A stretch of 64,000 nt of DNA from positions 1 to 64,000 of the forward strand of contig JAEEXQ010000006.1 of assembly GCA_016287875.1 (NCBI GenBank), read 5' to 3'. The notes beneath the pieces were generated by a model. That model was not told the DNA's origin. It worked only from the letters and a program-made list of their open reading frames with translations, and made no database searches. Positions within the stretch are counted from its first letter, which is position 1. The number at the start of each line of letters is the position of its first letter. Below, in pieces: positions 1 through 10,193 of this stretch. The translations under genes and the position numbers were made by a program. This stretch comes from Bacteroidales bacterium. GTDB taxonomy: Bacteria; Bacteroidota; Bacteroidia; Bacteroidales; UBA932.

Positions 1-1577
1 TTGGAATAGGTGTCCGCGCTGTTGATGGATGCGTAGGCGCCTCCCGAGTAATCATAGTCAGGAGCCTTGTATCCGGCAGGGCAAGGGTCGTACAGGCCCT
101 TCACTCCATTGGACCAGATTTCTCCTTCGACGGAAGGATCGTACCAGCAGGTCTGTCCGGCGATCATTTCCGTAGGATGCTGCACGGCATATTCCGTGGT
201 CTTGTCGTGGGCCGCAGCCTGCTTTACCCAGGAGAAGGCCTCCTCGTATGCGGGAGCGGTCTTGGCGGGGGTTCCGCTGTGGGTGCCGTCACAGGCCACG
301 AAGCCGTTGTGGCGGCCGTACTGGAAGAGCAGTCCGTAGTTGAGACCCTGGTCCTCGGGCTTTGCGGAAAGCGCTCCAAGGTTGCGGTCCATCAGTTCTA
401 CCGTGCCGTGTACGGTCACCGTAGGTATGGTCACGTCGGTGAACCAGAGCGTCCAGGCCCAAAGTATATTGCCCTCGGCATCCTTGACGGCAACGGAGGC
501 GTCACCGGCGTGGAATGTGTCGGCGGTTTCGAATACCACATAGCCGTTTTCGAAGCTTATGTTCTTTACGAGGCTATTGGGAGTCACTTCCTCGGCGTTG
601 CACCAGGTTTCCCAAAGCAGTACGGCGCTGGATGCGGCGAGCTTTGCGGAGCTGTCGTTGCCCTTCACTGCCTGGAACTTATACTTGCCCACGTCGGGGA
701 TGATGTAGCAGTTAGCCAGGCCTGCCAGGCCGAGATCGACGGTCTGTGCCTGAGCCTTGAACTCGAAGTTGCCGGCATCGGTAACCACACCCGCGGTGAT
801 GGTCTGGGCGGGCACCTCGATCACTGCCAGAGGCGAGTTGTTCACGTCCAGCACGGTAAGCTTGGCACCTTCTGCCAGGGTGTTGGCGGGGAGTTCGACC
901 ACGATGGGATCGGAAGTACTCTCTTCCAGGACCATCTTCTCCGCCAACCTGTAGGTCACGGCATACTTGGTGGAAGCGCCGTTCTTGACATTCACCCTTC
1001 CGGTCTTGGGATTGATGGTGGTATTGCCGTAGAGTATGCTGTTGGTGTTCACATCATCGATTTCGACGGCGGCCACGCTGCCCTTGCCGGTAAGCGTAAA
1101 CCTGATGGCTCCCAGGAATCCGCTGAAGCTGAATGCATTTGCGGCATCCTCGACATAGCTGAACATAGGGGCAGGGGTTGTCTGCTCCGAAGGCAGGGTG
1201 ATGGCGAAGGTGTTATGCTGCGCGAACATAAGGTCTTCGTTGTAAGGATAGGATGCGAAATAGGCTTTTCCGCCTTTCTCCGCGCCCTTGGAGCCCTCTG
1301 CAGGAACGAAGGTTCCGTTGGCGGTGCCGGCTCCTGCGGAAAGTACATATTTCGATGACTTGTCGATGCCTTCCTCGGTCACGCAGATGACCTGGATGGC
1401 ATCTCCTTCCTCCCACGCCGCTTTGAGGGTAGCACCTTCAAGTACGGCGGAGATAGTGTCGAAAGTCTCGACTTCGGGTTGTTCTTGGTTATTGTTCTTC
1501 CCGTTATTGTTTGGCTCATCTTTCTTGCAGGAAAGGACTGCAAGAGCTATGAATGCGAAATAAAAGAAACGTTTCAT
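1..1577 (-). CDS. Surface lipoprotein, fimbrillin-like, C-terminus cut by window edge
   Basis: About 525 residues are visible, with the reading frame open at the window edge. The N-terminus MKRFFYFAFIALAVLSCKKD is a lipoprotein signal with Cys17 as the lipidation site. The segment after it resembles the N-terminal domain of fimbrillin-like Bacteroidales lipoproteins. Further on, the motif VELMDRNLGA followed by GLLFQYGRHNG is typical of the FISUMP-like C-terminal domain found in many Bacteroidales surface proteins. It lies two bases downstream of the GH18 gene on the same strand, so it is probably the last or a late gene of the locus and may serve as an accessory glycan-binding protein. That role is inferred from position only. 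Confidence 0.75.
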   Translation of the reverse strand, partial: MKRFFYFAFIALAVLSCKKDEPNNNGKNNNQEQPEVETFDTISAVLEGATLKAAWEEGDAIQVICVTEEGIDKSSKYVLSAGAGTANGTFVPAEGSKGAEKGGKAYFASYPYNEDLMFAQHNTFAITLPSEQTTPAPMFSYVEDAANAFSFSGFLGAIRFTLTGKGSVAAVEIDDVNTNSILYGNTTINPKTGRVNVKNGASTKYAVTYRLAEKMVLEESTSDPIVVELPANTLAEGAKLTVLDVNNSPLAVIEVPAQTITAGVVTDAGNFEFKAQAQTVDLGLAGLANCYIIPDVGKYKFQAVKGNDSSAKLAASSAVLLWETWCNAEEVTPNSLVKNISFENGYVVFETADTFHAGDASVAVKDAEGNILWAWTLWFTDVTIPTVTVHGTVELMDRNLGALSAKPEDQGLNYGLLFQYGRHNGFVACDGTHSGTPAKTAPAYEEAFSWVKQAAAHDKTTEYAVQHPTEMIAGQTCWYDPSVEGEIWSNGVKGLYDPCPAGYKAPDYDYSGGAYASINSADTYS

Positions 1578-1579
1578 AA

Positions 1580-2743
1580 TTATTTGGTTGATTCTTTACC
1601 ATAGATAGCCTTGCATAAGGCCTTGCGTAGTGTCCCTTGGGCATCGTCGTGACGGAACTCCCAGAACATCGCTCCGCAGAGATTCTTGTCTTTGACGTAT
1701 TTGCCCTTGTATCCGACGGATTCGGCGTCGTCGTAACCGAGCAGCATATTGCCGTCCCCGTCTACCAGGTAAGGAACTTTGGCGACATCGTCCCACTTGC
1801 GTATGTTCTTCCCGTAGTAAGCGCTACCTTCCTTGGCAGCGAAGATGGAAGCCATCGTGACGTATTTTACGTCGGCATCGTAGGGAGAAGTCCCATGTCC
1901 GTAGAAAGGCACCCCGAGATTCTGGCGGGAAAGCGGAACTCCAGCCTTGCGGTGCAGTTCTATGGATTCCTCGCAGGAAATGTCGCGGGTAAGCTTGGAA
2001 TGGAAGAGGGTAGAATTATGATACGGGGGCTTGCCCATATCGTAAGTCATCACGTTCACATAGTCGAGATACTTCATCGCGCCCTTCCATTCGGCATACT
2101 TTGCGCTGGAAGAAGAAGCGTAGGAGATGATCTTGGTATCCCCTATCGTCTCGCGGAGCTCCTTAAGCACGAGGTTGAAGTTCTTGGGATCATCCGCGCT
2201 CTTCCCGTTGGTGGACGGGCCTCCGTTAGGATATTCCCAGTCTATATCGACTCCATCCAGACCGTAGTTGTCGATATGGTCCTTGACGGACTTGCAGAAC
2301 GCGGTGCGTTTCGCGGCGTCGCGGGCCATCATCGAAAAACCGTCGGCGTGCTCGCCCCATCCGCCTATCATCAGCAATACCTTGAGAGTAGGTTTCTGCT
2401 GCTTCAGGGCAACGACCTTCTTGAGCAGGTCGGGGGCTGCGATCACTATTCCTCCGTCCCCGGTCTTGGGGTTGGCGAAACGGCCGTGCGCATAGTTGAT
2501 GTGGGTGACGCAGGAGGCATCGAGGGAAGATGCGGAAGTGTACTCGGTCAGATACGCGATTATCATAGGTTTCTGGCCAAGATACTCTTCTTTGCAGAGC
2601 TTTGCCTCAGAATCTACGGCCGTCCCGGTTTCATCGGCTGCGGTTTTCTTGTTTGCCACGGGGGCGCCATTGTCTTTAGAACAGGATGGCGCCGCCATAG
2701 CGAACATCACAACCATCAATACTATTTTGAGAACCATTTTCAT
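1580..2743 (-). CDS. GH18 glycoside hydrolase lipoprotein (chitinase or endo-beta-N-acetylglucosaminidase)
   Basis: This 387-residue protein carries a lipoprotein signal (cysteine near residue 21, APSCSKD) and one GH18 TIM barrel. The family motif DGVDIDWE lies at residues 163-170, so Glu170 is the proton donor, with Asp166 and Asp168 in place. The second conserved strand is LLMIGGWG near 123-130. GH18 enzymes cleave beta-1,4 bonds next to GlcNAc by substrate-assisted catalysis. Chitinase and N-glycan endoglycosidase activity cannot be told apart from the sequence. The gene lies four bases after susD-like 2747-4591, so it is probably the outer-surface endo-acting enzyme of this locus, supplying oligosaccharides to the SusC/D pair. 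Confidence 0.9.
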   Translation of the reverse strand: MKMVLKIVLMVVMFAMAAPSCSKDNGAPVANKKTAADETGTAVDSEAKLCKEEYLGQKPMIIAYLTEYTSASSLDASCVTHINYAHGRFANPKTGDGGIVIAAPDLLKKVVALKQQKPTLKVLLMIGGWGEHADGFSMMARDAAKRTAFCKSVKDHIDNYGLDGVDIDWEYPNGGPSTNGKSADDPKNFNLVLKELRETIGDTKIISYASSSSAKYAEWKGAMKYLDYVNVMTYDMGKPPYHNSTLFHSKLTRDISCEESIELHRKAGVPLSRQNLGVPFYGHGTSPYDADVKYVTMASIFAAKEGSAYYGKNIRKWDDVAKVPYLVDGDGNMLLGYDDAESVGYKGKYVKDKNLCGAMFWEFRHDDAQGTLRKALCKAIYGKESTK

Positions 2744-2746
2744 CTG

Positions 2747-4591
2747 CTACCAGTTTTCGGTCTGAGTGAGTTTGTAGCCGCGCATCTTGTATTCGTCGAT
2801 CTGGTTCTGGCCCACGGGAGCCATATATGAACGGTCGAAGAAGGTCTCGCGGTTGGAAGCGTTGCGTATGCAGTAGAATCCCACCATCTCGGATGCGTTG
2901 GTGCCGTTGTATTTCACCACGGTGCCGTCGGCGTGCTGGACGCAGAGCACGTTGAGCCTGTCGTTCATGAACTGAGGTTCTTCCACGGGGAAGTTGACCC
3001 AAGGTCCGAGATACTTGTCGGGATCCATGTCGTAATCCATATAATCGAGCTTATACCAGCGCAGGAGGTCCTTTATGCGGTTGCCTTCGTGGAGCATCTC
3101 CATACGGCGCTCGCGGCGGATTTCCCAGATGAGGGCGGGCACGTCGGCATCCTTCTTGGGATCCACGGGCACGGAGCCGATCTGCAGGGCGGCAGTCTTC
3201 TGCACGCCGGCAGCAGCGGCATCGGCGCTGAGCGGCCTGTTGCGTATGGCATTGATGGACCTGTCCAGATCGTCCTGGGTGATGGCAGGGCCGCCGTAGG
3301 ACTGGGCGAGTTCCGCCTTGGCCTCGATCCAGTTGAGGACGATTTCGCCGAGACGCATTATCGGGCAGTCATTGGTATTGTAGATGCCCTTCCATTCGGG
3401 GAGCTGGTCGCCACCGGTGGTCATATAGTGGTGGATGGCCTCGTAGGATGCGAACTTGTAGCAGTAGATCATCGTGTTCGACTTCTTGTTGACGGCTCCG
3501 TAGAAGCAGTCGAAGAAGCGGGGATCGCGGGTGAGCACGAGGTTAGCAAGCGAGAAGTCGCCGGCACCGCTGACGGTGGAAATCGACCAAGGCTTGCCAT
3601 CCTGGCAGAGGAAGGACTTGATGAACGACAGGTTGACTCCGGTGGAGGACTCGGAACCTGCGCAGTAGGAACCTATGGGGTGACGTATCTCGAGGCCGTT
3701 GTCGTAGTGGCGGTAGAGGAGCACCTCGGAATTGCCTGCAAGGTCTTCGGAGACGAAGAGGGACTTGAAGGAATTGTCGAAGTTGTATTTGTTGCTGTCC
3801 ATCACCAGCGATGCGGCCCTGACGGCCATCTCGAGATACTTCTTGGCGTGCTCGGCATCGCAGTAGTCTTCGCCTGCGTGGTACTTCTGCCACGTTCCTT
3901 CGTAAAGCATGAAACGGGAGATGAAACCTGCGGCCACGTAACGGTTCACGTTGTTGGGGCCGTCGTCGGTGCGCATATTCTCGAGTATGTAGTCGCACAT
4001 ATCATAGACCTTGTCCATTACGAACTGGCGGCTGTCGCGGTCTTTGTACTGGGTGGCCAGGTCGTCGCTGCGGACGGTGGACTCGAAATAAGGCACGTTT
4101 CCGAACACTCCCACCAGGTCGGAATACTCATAGACCTTGAAGAAGTATGCCATGGAAAGCCAATGCTTGTAGGCCTCGTCGCTGAAGTTGGACCTGTATT
4201 CATTGAGGCGGTCGATGAGTATGTTCGCCTTGCGGACGCGGGCGAATCCCCACGAAGGACCGTAATACTGGCTGAAGCAGGAACGGGACTCCGAGGATGA
4301 ACCGCGGGAGGTAGGGACCTTGTTCTCGAAACGGGTCTGGGTGCCCTCGGAAGTGAAATCATCACAGAAAGTGGTACCGCCGCGTACGGGGGCGAATTCC
4401 TGGCTCCAGTCCACTCCGTATCCCTCGAAATACAAGGGGTAGAAGCCGTTCACGTACAGACGCACGTCCCCTTCGCCACGCCAGAAGTTATTGTCCACGA
4501 CCGTGGTAAGGGCGGGGCGGTCAAGCAGGCCGCTGCAGGAGCTCAGCACCAATGCGGCAAATATTGCATATATCAACTTTTTCATATTCAT
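2747..4591 (-). CDS. SusD/RagB family outer-membrane glycan-binding lipoprotein
   Basis: This 614-residue protein has a lipoprotein signal ending in LSSC with Cys19, followed by the usual SusD start, where a short segment leads into helical TPR-like repeats. The C-terminal part has the typical IWEIRRERRMEMLHEGNR motif of the RagB/SusD family. SusD proteins sit as lids on SusC barrels and capture oligosaccharide. The gene follows its SusC partner by six bases and precedes the GH18 gene by three, so the three are one transcript. The N-terminus shows two methionines, MNMKK; either could be used. Confidence 0.96.
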   Translation of the reverse strand: MNMKKLIYAIFAALVLSSCSGLLDRPALTTVVDNNFWRGEGDVRLYVNGFYPLYFEGYGVDWSQEFAPVRGGTTFCDDFTSEGTQTRFENKVPTSRGSSSESRSCFSQYYGPSWGFARVRKANILIDRLNEYRSNFSDEAYKHWLSMAYFFKVYEYSDLVGVFGNVPYFESTVRSDDLATQYKDRDSRQFVMDKVYDMCDYILENMRTDDGPNNVNRYVAAGFISRFMLYEGTWQKYHAGEDYCDAEHAKKYLEMAVRAASLVMDSNKYNFDNSFKSLFVSEDLAGNSEVLLYRHYDNGLEIRHPIGSYCAGSESSTGVNLSFIKSFLCQDGKPWSISTVSGAGDFSLANLVLTRDPRFFDCFYGAVNKKSNTMIYCYKFASYEAIHHYMTTGGDQLPEWKGIYNTNDCPIMRLGEIVLNWIEAKAELAQSYGGPAITQDDLDRSINAIRNRPLSADAAAAGVQKTAALQIGSVPVDPKKDADVPALIWEIRRERRMEMLHEGNRIKDLLRWYKLDYMDYDMDPDKYLGPWVNFPVEEPQFMNDRLNVLCVQHADGTVVKYNGTNASEMVGFYCIRNASNRETFFDRSYMAPVGQNQIDEYKMRGYKLTQTENW

Positions 4592-4597
4592 CGATAA

Positions 4598-7500
4598 TTA
4601 GAAGTTAAGCTGTAAACCTGCGGTAAGGGTCTTGAAGACAGGCGTACCGACACCGGTCCAGCCCTGTGCGTAGTTGCTGCCCCACATAGAGTAGCCGGTC
4701 ACGCATTCGGGGTCGATGGGGAGTCCGCGGAGCTTGTCCCAGGTAAGGATGTTCTCGGCGGTGAAGTAGATACGCAACTTGGAAATGGCAACCTTCTGGG
4801 TAAGCTTCGAAGGAAGGGTGTACCCGACGGTCAGGTTCTTGAGCCTGAGGTAAGCCATGTTGAGGATCATACGGTCGTTGCGCAGATAGTTGTAGCTGTT
4901 GACATTGGTATCGCGGCCCATGTTGTATGCTGCGGGATAGAAGGCGCCAGTATTATCCGGCCTCCAGTAATCGTCTGCGAAGGCAGCAGCCATCGAACCG
5001 TCGGAAGTGTAGAAACCTGCCACGGCTATAGGGCCCTGGCCCCACATCTCGCGCTTGCCGACGCCCTGGAAGAAGAGCGAAAGGTCGATTCCCTTCCAGG
5101 CGGCCGCAAGACGGAACGAATACTCGTAACGGGGGTTGGAGTTGCCTATTACCACGAGGTCGCCGTGGTCGTCGGTGGTCTGGGTTCCCCTGCTGAGGAT
5201 TCCGTCGCCATCGACATCCTTGTACTTGATGTCGCCGGGGCCGAAATGGAAGGAGCTGCCCTCGTAGTAGGACTGATAGACGGGTTTCTCGCCGTCAGGG
5301 CCTTTCTTGAGGATGTAGGAATATTTCCCTATGCACGCCGGGTCGTTGGTATCGTCGGCGGTAAGGGCACGGTAGATGAGCTTGCCATCTCCGTCCAGTT
5401 CGAAGTCGTCGTACTGGTAGAGCCTGTCGGCCTTGAAGCCCCAGATCTCGCCGTAGGTCTTACCCACGTACCAGCTGTCGAGGCTCCTGGTGTCGCCGTA
5501 CTTGGTGATGATGCTCCTGGAATCGGCGATCTGGAACATACCGCTGAGGGAAAGTCCGTTGTCGAAAGTCCAGTTGCCGTCGAGCTGGAGTTCCCAGCCA
5601 TTGGTGCGGAGCGAACCGTTGTTGGCCTTGGGGGCGGATGCACCGTAAGTGACTGTATTCACGCCGTCGGTAGGAACTATCATCCCCTCGGTATCACGAA
5701 CATAGTAGTCGAAGGTAAAGCCTATGTGGCTGTCGAAGAAACGGGCGTCGATACCGGCATCCATCGTCTTGATCCTCTGCCAGGTAATCGCATCGGATAC
5801 GGTAGAAGGGGTACCTGCATAGCTCGTCAAAGTGCCGGCTCCGGAAATCCACTTATTCTGTCCGGTAGATATCTGAGGGATGTAGAGCGAGGACGAAACG
5901 GTCTGGTCGCCTACCGAGCCCCAGGATACGCGGGCCTTGAGGGTGGAGACATAAGGCTTGGCGAAGGCCATCCAAGGCTCTTCGATTATGCGCCAACCTG
6001 CTGAGAAGGAAGGGAACCAGGCCCAACGCAGCTTGTACGGGAATTTGGAAGATGCATCCCGGCGGATGTTGCCTTCGAGCAGATATCTGTCTTTGTAATT
6101 ATAATTCAGACGGCCGAAGAAACCCAGCTGGGATTCCCAGGAGGCCTTTCCGGATCCGGTCCATACGCCGGTACCGAAGGCGAACTGAGGATTGCTGTAG
6201 TCGGAAAGGTCGGCGACCCTTGTGCTCTGACCGCTAAGGTCGTAGGTAGAAAGGTTCATACCCAGCATCCCCTTCACGGTATGGTCTTCAGCAAACCTGA
6301 GGGTATAGTCGGTATAGCCGTTGAAGGTATGGCGGTAGGAGTTCTCGTGGGTACGGCCCATGAACTGCACGCTGTTGGTCTGGGCGTAGTTCTCGATGTA
6401 CGGGATGTAGTATGCCATCATCGCATCGGGATCGGAGGAAGGGACCACGTCACCGTCCTTGTTGACATAGACCTGGTTTCCGTTGTCGTCGAGATAAAGC
6501 TGGGGAGTACTGCGGTAGTCCGCTCCCGAATACTGGGTTCCGGGCATAGTCTGGATATACTCCTGGTTCGAGAATGTGTAGTCGGCCACTATGTTCCAGT
6601 TCTTGAGAGGAGTGATGGTGGTACCGAGGTTCACATTGTTGTAGTTATATTGCATCGAGGCAGTGTTCGCCTGCATCGATTCCGACTGGGGAGAACGGAT
6701 GATGTGTCCGAGTTCGTCGTAGCCGTAAGGCACCAGCGGCGACCAGCGGTACAGATACAGCCAGGGGCTGTAGGAAGTGCTTTCGGCAATAAGAGGATAC
6801 CTCTTCTCGCGGGATGAATACATCAAGCCGGCACGTACCGTGATATAGTCGTTGACCTGGGTCTCGAGTTTCACGGAAGCATTGTACTTGCTGTAATCGT
6901 CGGTGGCCATCTTCATCATACCGCTCTGATAGACGTAGCCGAGGCCTATGTTGAACATCGTATTCCCGCTCTTGCCATTCACGTTGATGCTGTGCTGGTT
7001 GCTGGGAGCATTCTCGCGGACCATATAGTCGTAGATATTATAGACGCGCACGCCATAATATGAACCGGCGCTGTAGTACCAGTCGCGGCCATAGACTACG
7101 GGGTCGTTGGGGCCAAGCTTTCCGCCGTACTTGCTCCACCATTCCTTGGAACGTTCGAAGGAATCCTTGTCAACCTTGAAATAGGAACCGGTGCTGATAC
7201 CGTCGTATGAATAGTCACGGGGGTCGGTTCCGGCAACTGCCTTGGAACGGGCGGCTGCATCCAACATATACTGCAGACCGTTGACTCCGGCCATATCATA
7301 GGCCTTTGCCATATTCTCGAAGGACATCATACCATTGTAGGACACGTTGACCCTGTCGGTCTTTGCACCTTTCTTGGTGGTGATCAGGATGACACCGAAA
7401 GCAGCCTTCGCACCGTAGATGGAGGTGGAAGCGGCATCCTTGAGGATGGAGATGGATTCGACGTCATCGGTATTGACGACCTGCAGGGAAGGGACCTCGA

Positions 7501-8068
7501 CATTGTCGACCAATATGAGGGGGCTGGTGCCGCCTTCGAGGGAAGCGATGGCGCCACGTATACGGATGCGGGCATCCGAACCAACCTCGGCGTCAGGCAG
7601 GGTAACGGAAAGACCTGCGGCTGCGCCCTGGAGGCCACGTCCCACATCGGGAATCGAACGGCCGGCCAGGGCCGATCCAACGTCGACCGTGGATACGGCA
7701 CCGGTCAGGTTAGCCTTTGACTGTACAGCGTAACCAACCACGACGGCATCTTCGAGGAGGGTGTTGTCTTCCTCGAGGATGATCGTAACATTCTGCCCGG
7801 CCTTGACGGTAAGGGTCTTGGTCTTGTAACCAAGGCTGGTAACCGTAATGCGGGGAGTCGTAGGAGCGAAAGAGAAGGCGCCGTTCACATCCACCACCGT
7901 GTAGGCCTTCTGGGCCTCGTCGCTTACGATAGCGCCGGGAACGGGATTCCCCTTCACGTCCTTAACCACACCTGTAACAAGATCCCCAGGTGCACCTGAT
8001 GCCGCTGCCCGGGTAAGGAAACCCGCGAGGAGCAGCATGGAGAGAAGAATCTTTGAAAACTTTTTCAT
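4598..8068 (-). CDS. SusC/RagA family TonB-linked outer membrane transporter
   Basis: This 1156-residue protein has a signal peptide (about residues 1-25), a carboxypeptidase-regulatory-like domain (about 30-107), a plug domain and a large beta-barrel. The plug carries the SusC hallmark DDVESISILKDAAST and IYGAKAAFGVILITTKKG. The protein ends in an aromatic residue (LQLNF), as expected for BAM-assembled barrels. It imports glycan fragments together with the downstream SusD protein. It lies 13 bases after the GH20 gene on the same strand, so carbohydrate enzymes surround the SusC/D pair on both sides. Confidence 0.97.
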   Translation of the reverse strand: MKKFSKILLSMLLLAGFLTRAAASGAPGDLVTGVVKDVKGNPVPGAIVSDEAQKAYTVVDVNGAFSFAPTTPRITVTSLGYKTKTLTVKAGQNVTIILEEDNTLLEDAVVVGYAVQSKANLTGAVSTVDVGSALAGRSIPDVGRGLQGAAAGLSVTLPDAEVGSDARIRIRGAIASLEGGTSPLILVDNVEVPSLQVVNTDDVESISILKDAASTSIYGAKAAFGVILITTKKGAKTDRVNVSYNGMMSFENMAKAYDMAGVNGLQYMLDAAARSKAVAGTDPRDYSYDGISTGSYFKVDKDSFERSKEWWSKYGGKLGPNDPVVYGRDWYYSAGSYYGVRVYNIYDYMVRENAPSNQHSINVNGKSGNTMFNIGLGYVYQSGMMKMATDDYSKYNASVKLETQVNDYITVRAGLMYSSREKRYPLIAESTSYSPWLYLYRWSPLVPYGYDELGHIIRSPQSESMQANTASMQYNYNNVNLGTTITPLKNWNIVADYTFSNQEYIQTMPGTQYSGADYRSTPQLYLDDNGNQVYVNKDGDVVPSSDPDAMMAYYIPYIENYAQTNSVQFMGRTHENSYRHTFNGYTDYTLRFAEDHTVKGMLGMNLSTYDLSGQSTRVADLSDYSNPQFAFGTGVWTGSGKASWESQLGFFGRLNYNYKDRYLLEGNIRRDASSKFPYKLRWAWFPSFSAGWRIIEEPWMAFAKPYVSTLKARVSWGSVGDQTVSSSLYIPQISTGQNKWISGAGTLTSYAGTPSTVSDAITWQRIKTMDAGIDARFFDSHIGFTFDYYVRDTEGMIVPTDGVNTVTYGASAPKANNGSLRTNGWELQLDGNWTFDNGLSLSGMFQIADSRSIITKYGDTRSLDSWYVGKTYGEIWGFKADRLYQYDDFELDGDGKLIYRALTADDTNDPACIGKYSYILKKGPDGEKPVYQSYYEGSSFHFGPGDIKYKDVDGDGILSRGTQTTDDHGDLVVIGNSNPRYEYSFRLAAAWKGIDLSLFFQGVGKREMWGQGPIAVAGFYTSDGSMAAAFADDYWRPDNTGAFYPAAYNMGRDTNVNSYNYLRNDRMILNMAYLRLKNLTVGYTLPSKLTQKVAISKLRIYFTAENILTWDKLRGLPIDPECVTGYSMWGSNYAQGWTGVGTPVFKTLTAGLQLNF

Positions 8069-8081
8069 TTTCTCTGGTTTA

Positions 8082-10193
8082 TTAGTTAGTAGTTATATAT
8101 TGAGAGTTTCCTTTCCTCCGTATCATTACTTCGGTCTTGTTGCGCAGCGGATTCCATCCTCCGCGGATATTGAAGATGTAGAGCACGCGGACGCTGTGTC
8201 CTCCCTCGGACAGGGCCAGCTCCACGTCGTGGCGGGAGAACCTCTTGGCCTCTTCCTCGGAATTGTCTATTACCAGGAGCCCGTCAATCCATACCCGGTC
8301 GCAATCGGACGAAAAACGATAGACGTCCGTTCCGTCCACGGAGAAGCAGGCCTCGGCTTCTACGGCGTAGAACCTGGTAGAATCAGGCAGGTTTCGGTTG
8401 AAAGGTTCAAGTTTGGTTATGTCCTTGAAACTTTCCAGCTCTATGGGCCTCCATTCCGCACCCTCGAGTTCGCGGGCATTGTAGAAGCGGCCGTCGGCAC
8501 GGCGGGCGCGGATTCCTTCGAAAACGTCCTTCATCGCCGGCAGGGGCTCCTGCTTGTCGATGGTTATGGTGCGCACCGGGCTCAGCTTGCCATAGGAAGT
8601 GACGGATGCTATCTTGAGTACGGCATCTTCCGTAAACTCAAGGGGCTTGACATATTCGGCGGATGATGCCGTCGGGGTGCTTCCGTCCAGGGTATAGACC
8701 ATCTTCATAGGGCGGGTCGTGGTGAAACTGAGGGTAGCGCGGTCGATGAGGGCTATGCGGTCGCAGGACCCGCCCGGCTGCTCGGGAAGAGGAATATGAT
8801 AGTTCATCCCCCTCGCATCGAGGTCCTGGCATGCGGCATCCACCCTTCTGCAGAAGGATTCGAAATCCTTCTTCCCGGGAGCCGTCCAAGCTATCTCCGC
8901 CACCGCGAAAGCGCGGGGGAACATCATATATTCCCTCTTGGCATTGGTGTACATATACTCCGACCAGTTGTTGCACTGCACACCCTTGACGAGGCTGCCT
9001 TTGCCGTTACGGCTCAGTTCGGCAGGCACGGGATCGTAGTTATAGACCTTCTCCAGGGTGGTCATTCCTCCAATGGTGACGGGCTCGATCTTGGGATCCC
9101 CCTGGTAATGGTCGAGATAGAGTCCGTCCTTGCCGGGCGTCATCACCACCTCGTGGCCTTCGAGGGCAGCCTTTATGCCACCGGCCTCCCCTCTCCACGA
9201 CATTACGGTGGCTCCGGGGGTGAGCCCTCCTTCCAGTATCTCGTCCCAGCCTATGAGCTTGCGGCCGTACTTGGCTAGGATTCCTTCCATACGGTGCACG
9301 GCATAGCTCTGGAGCTTCTCCACGGCCGTGCCGCGCTCATCGGACACCAGTCCCTCGGACTGTATGCGGGCCTGGCACTTGGGGCAGGTCTCCCAACGGT
9401 TCTTGCGGCACTCGTCACCGCCTATGTGGATATACTCGCTGGGGAAGAGTTCCACCACCTCCGCAATCACGTCTTCAAGGAAAGAGAAGATGCGGTCGTC
9501 ACCGACGCAGAGGGAGATGTCGGGGGTTCCCCAGATATAGAAGGTCTTGAGAGCCTCGCCGGTGCAGGAGAGCCAGGGGTAGGCCCTGATGGCGGAGATG
9601 GCGTGCCCGGGCATCTCGATTTCGGGCACCACGGTGATGAAGCGTTCTGCCGCATATGAGACCACTTCGCGGATTTCGTCCTGGGTGTAATAGCCGCCGT
9701 GCACGCTGCCGTCGAATTCGGTGCGCCAGGCGCCGACCTCGGTAAGGCGGGGATATTTCTTTATTTCTATGCGCCAGCCCTGGTCGTCGGTAAGATGCCA
9801 GTGCATCACGTTGATCTTATACTTGGCCAGCACGTCTATCTGCTTCTTGAGGTCCTCGACGCTCAGGAAATGGCGGCAGGGATCCACCATGAATCCGCGC
9901 CAGGCGAAGCGGGGGGCATCCACTATCCGGACGCAAGGGACGCGCCCGTCCTGCTCCAGCTGCTTCAGAGTCTGTTTTGCGTAGAAGATTCCTGCGGGGG
10001 TGGAAGCCTTGATCCTGATCTTGCGGCGGTCCACCTTAAGCACATAGCCCTCTTCGGCTATGCCAGAAGTCTTGTCTATGGTGCAGACTATGTTGTCTTT
10101 GACTTCACAGCTGCCTTTGTTGACCTGTATGAATGCAGGTTCGGGGATGATGCCGTGTATGGCGACGGCAAGGATGGCGAATAGCAGTTTCAT
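8082..10193 (-). CDS. GH20 beta-N-acetylhexosaminidase with C-terminal accessory domains
   Basis: This 703-residue secreted enzyme has a signal peptide, a short GH20b-like N-terminal domain, then the GH20 barrel. The motif HIGGDEC places the catalytic Asp260-Glu261 pair. The substrate-contacting motifs HWHLTDDQGWR (131-141) and PEIEMPGHA are intact. After the barrel, around residues 480-545, comes a chitobiase-type C-terminal domain (YTLDGSTPT). A further beta-sandwich resembling PA14 or a carbohydrate-binding fold reaches the end. It removes terminal beta-GlcNAc or GalNAc from oligosaccharides. The start overlaps the stop of the upstream fusion gene as TAATG, which points to translational coupling. 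Confidence 0.95.
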   Translation of the reverse strand: MKLLFAILAVAIHGIIPEPAFIQVNKGSCEVKDNIVCTIDKTSGIAEEGYVLKVDRRKIRIKASTPAGIFYAKQTLKQLEQDGRVPCVRIVDAPRFAWRGFMVDPCRHFLSVEDLKKQIDVLAKYKINVMHWHLTDDQGWRIEIKKYPRLTEVGAWRTEFDGSVHGGYYTQDEIREVVSYAAERFITVVPEIEMPGHAISAIRAYPWLSCTGEALKTFYIWGTPDISLCVGDDRIFSFLEDVIAEVVELFPSEYIHIGGDECRKNRWETCPKCQARIQSEGLVSDERGTAVEKLQSYAVHRMEGILAKYGRKLIGWDEILEGGLTPGATVMSWRGEAGGIKAALEGHEVVMTPGKDGLYLDHYQGDPKIEPVTIGGMTTLEKVYNYDPVPAELSRNGKGSLVKGVQCNNWSEYMYTNAKREYMMFPRAFAVAEIAWTAPGKKDFESFCRRVDAACQDLDARGMNYHIPLPEQPGGSCDRIALIDRATLSFTTTRPMKMVYTLDGSTPTASSAEYVKPLEFTEDAVLKIASVTSYGKLSPVRTITIDKQEPLPAMKDVFEGIRARRADGRFYNARELEGAEWRPIELESFKDITKLEPFNRNLPDSTRFYAVEAEACFSVDGTDVYRFSSDCDRVWIDGLLVIDNSEEEAKRFSRHDVELALSEGGHSVRVLYIFNIRGGWNPLRNKTEVMIRRKGNSQYITTN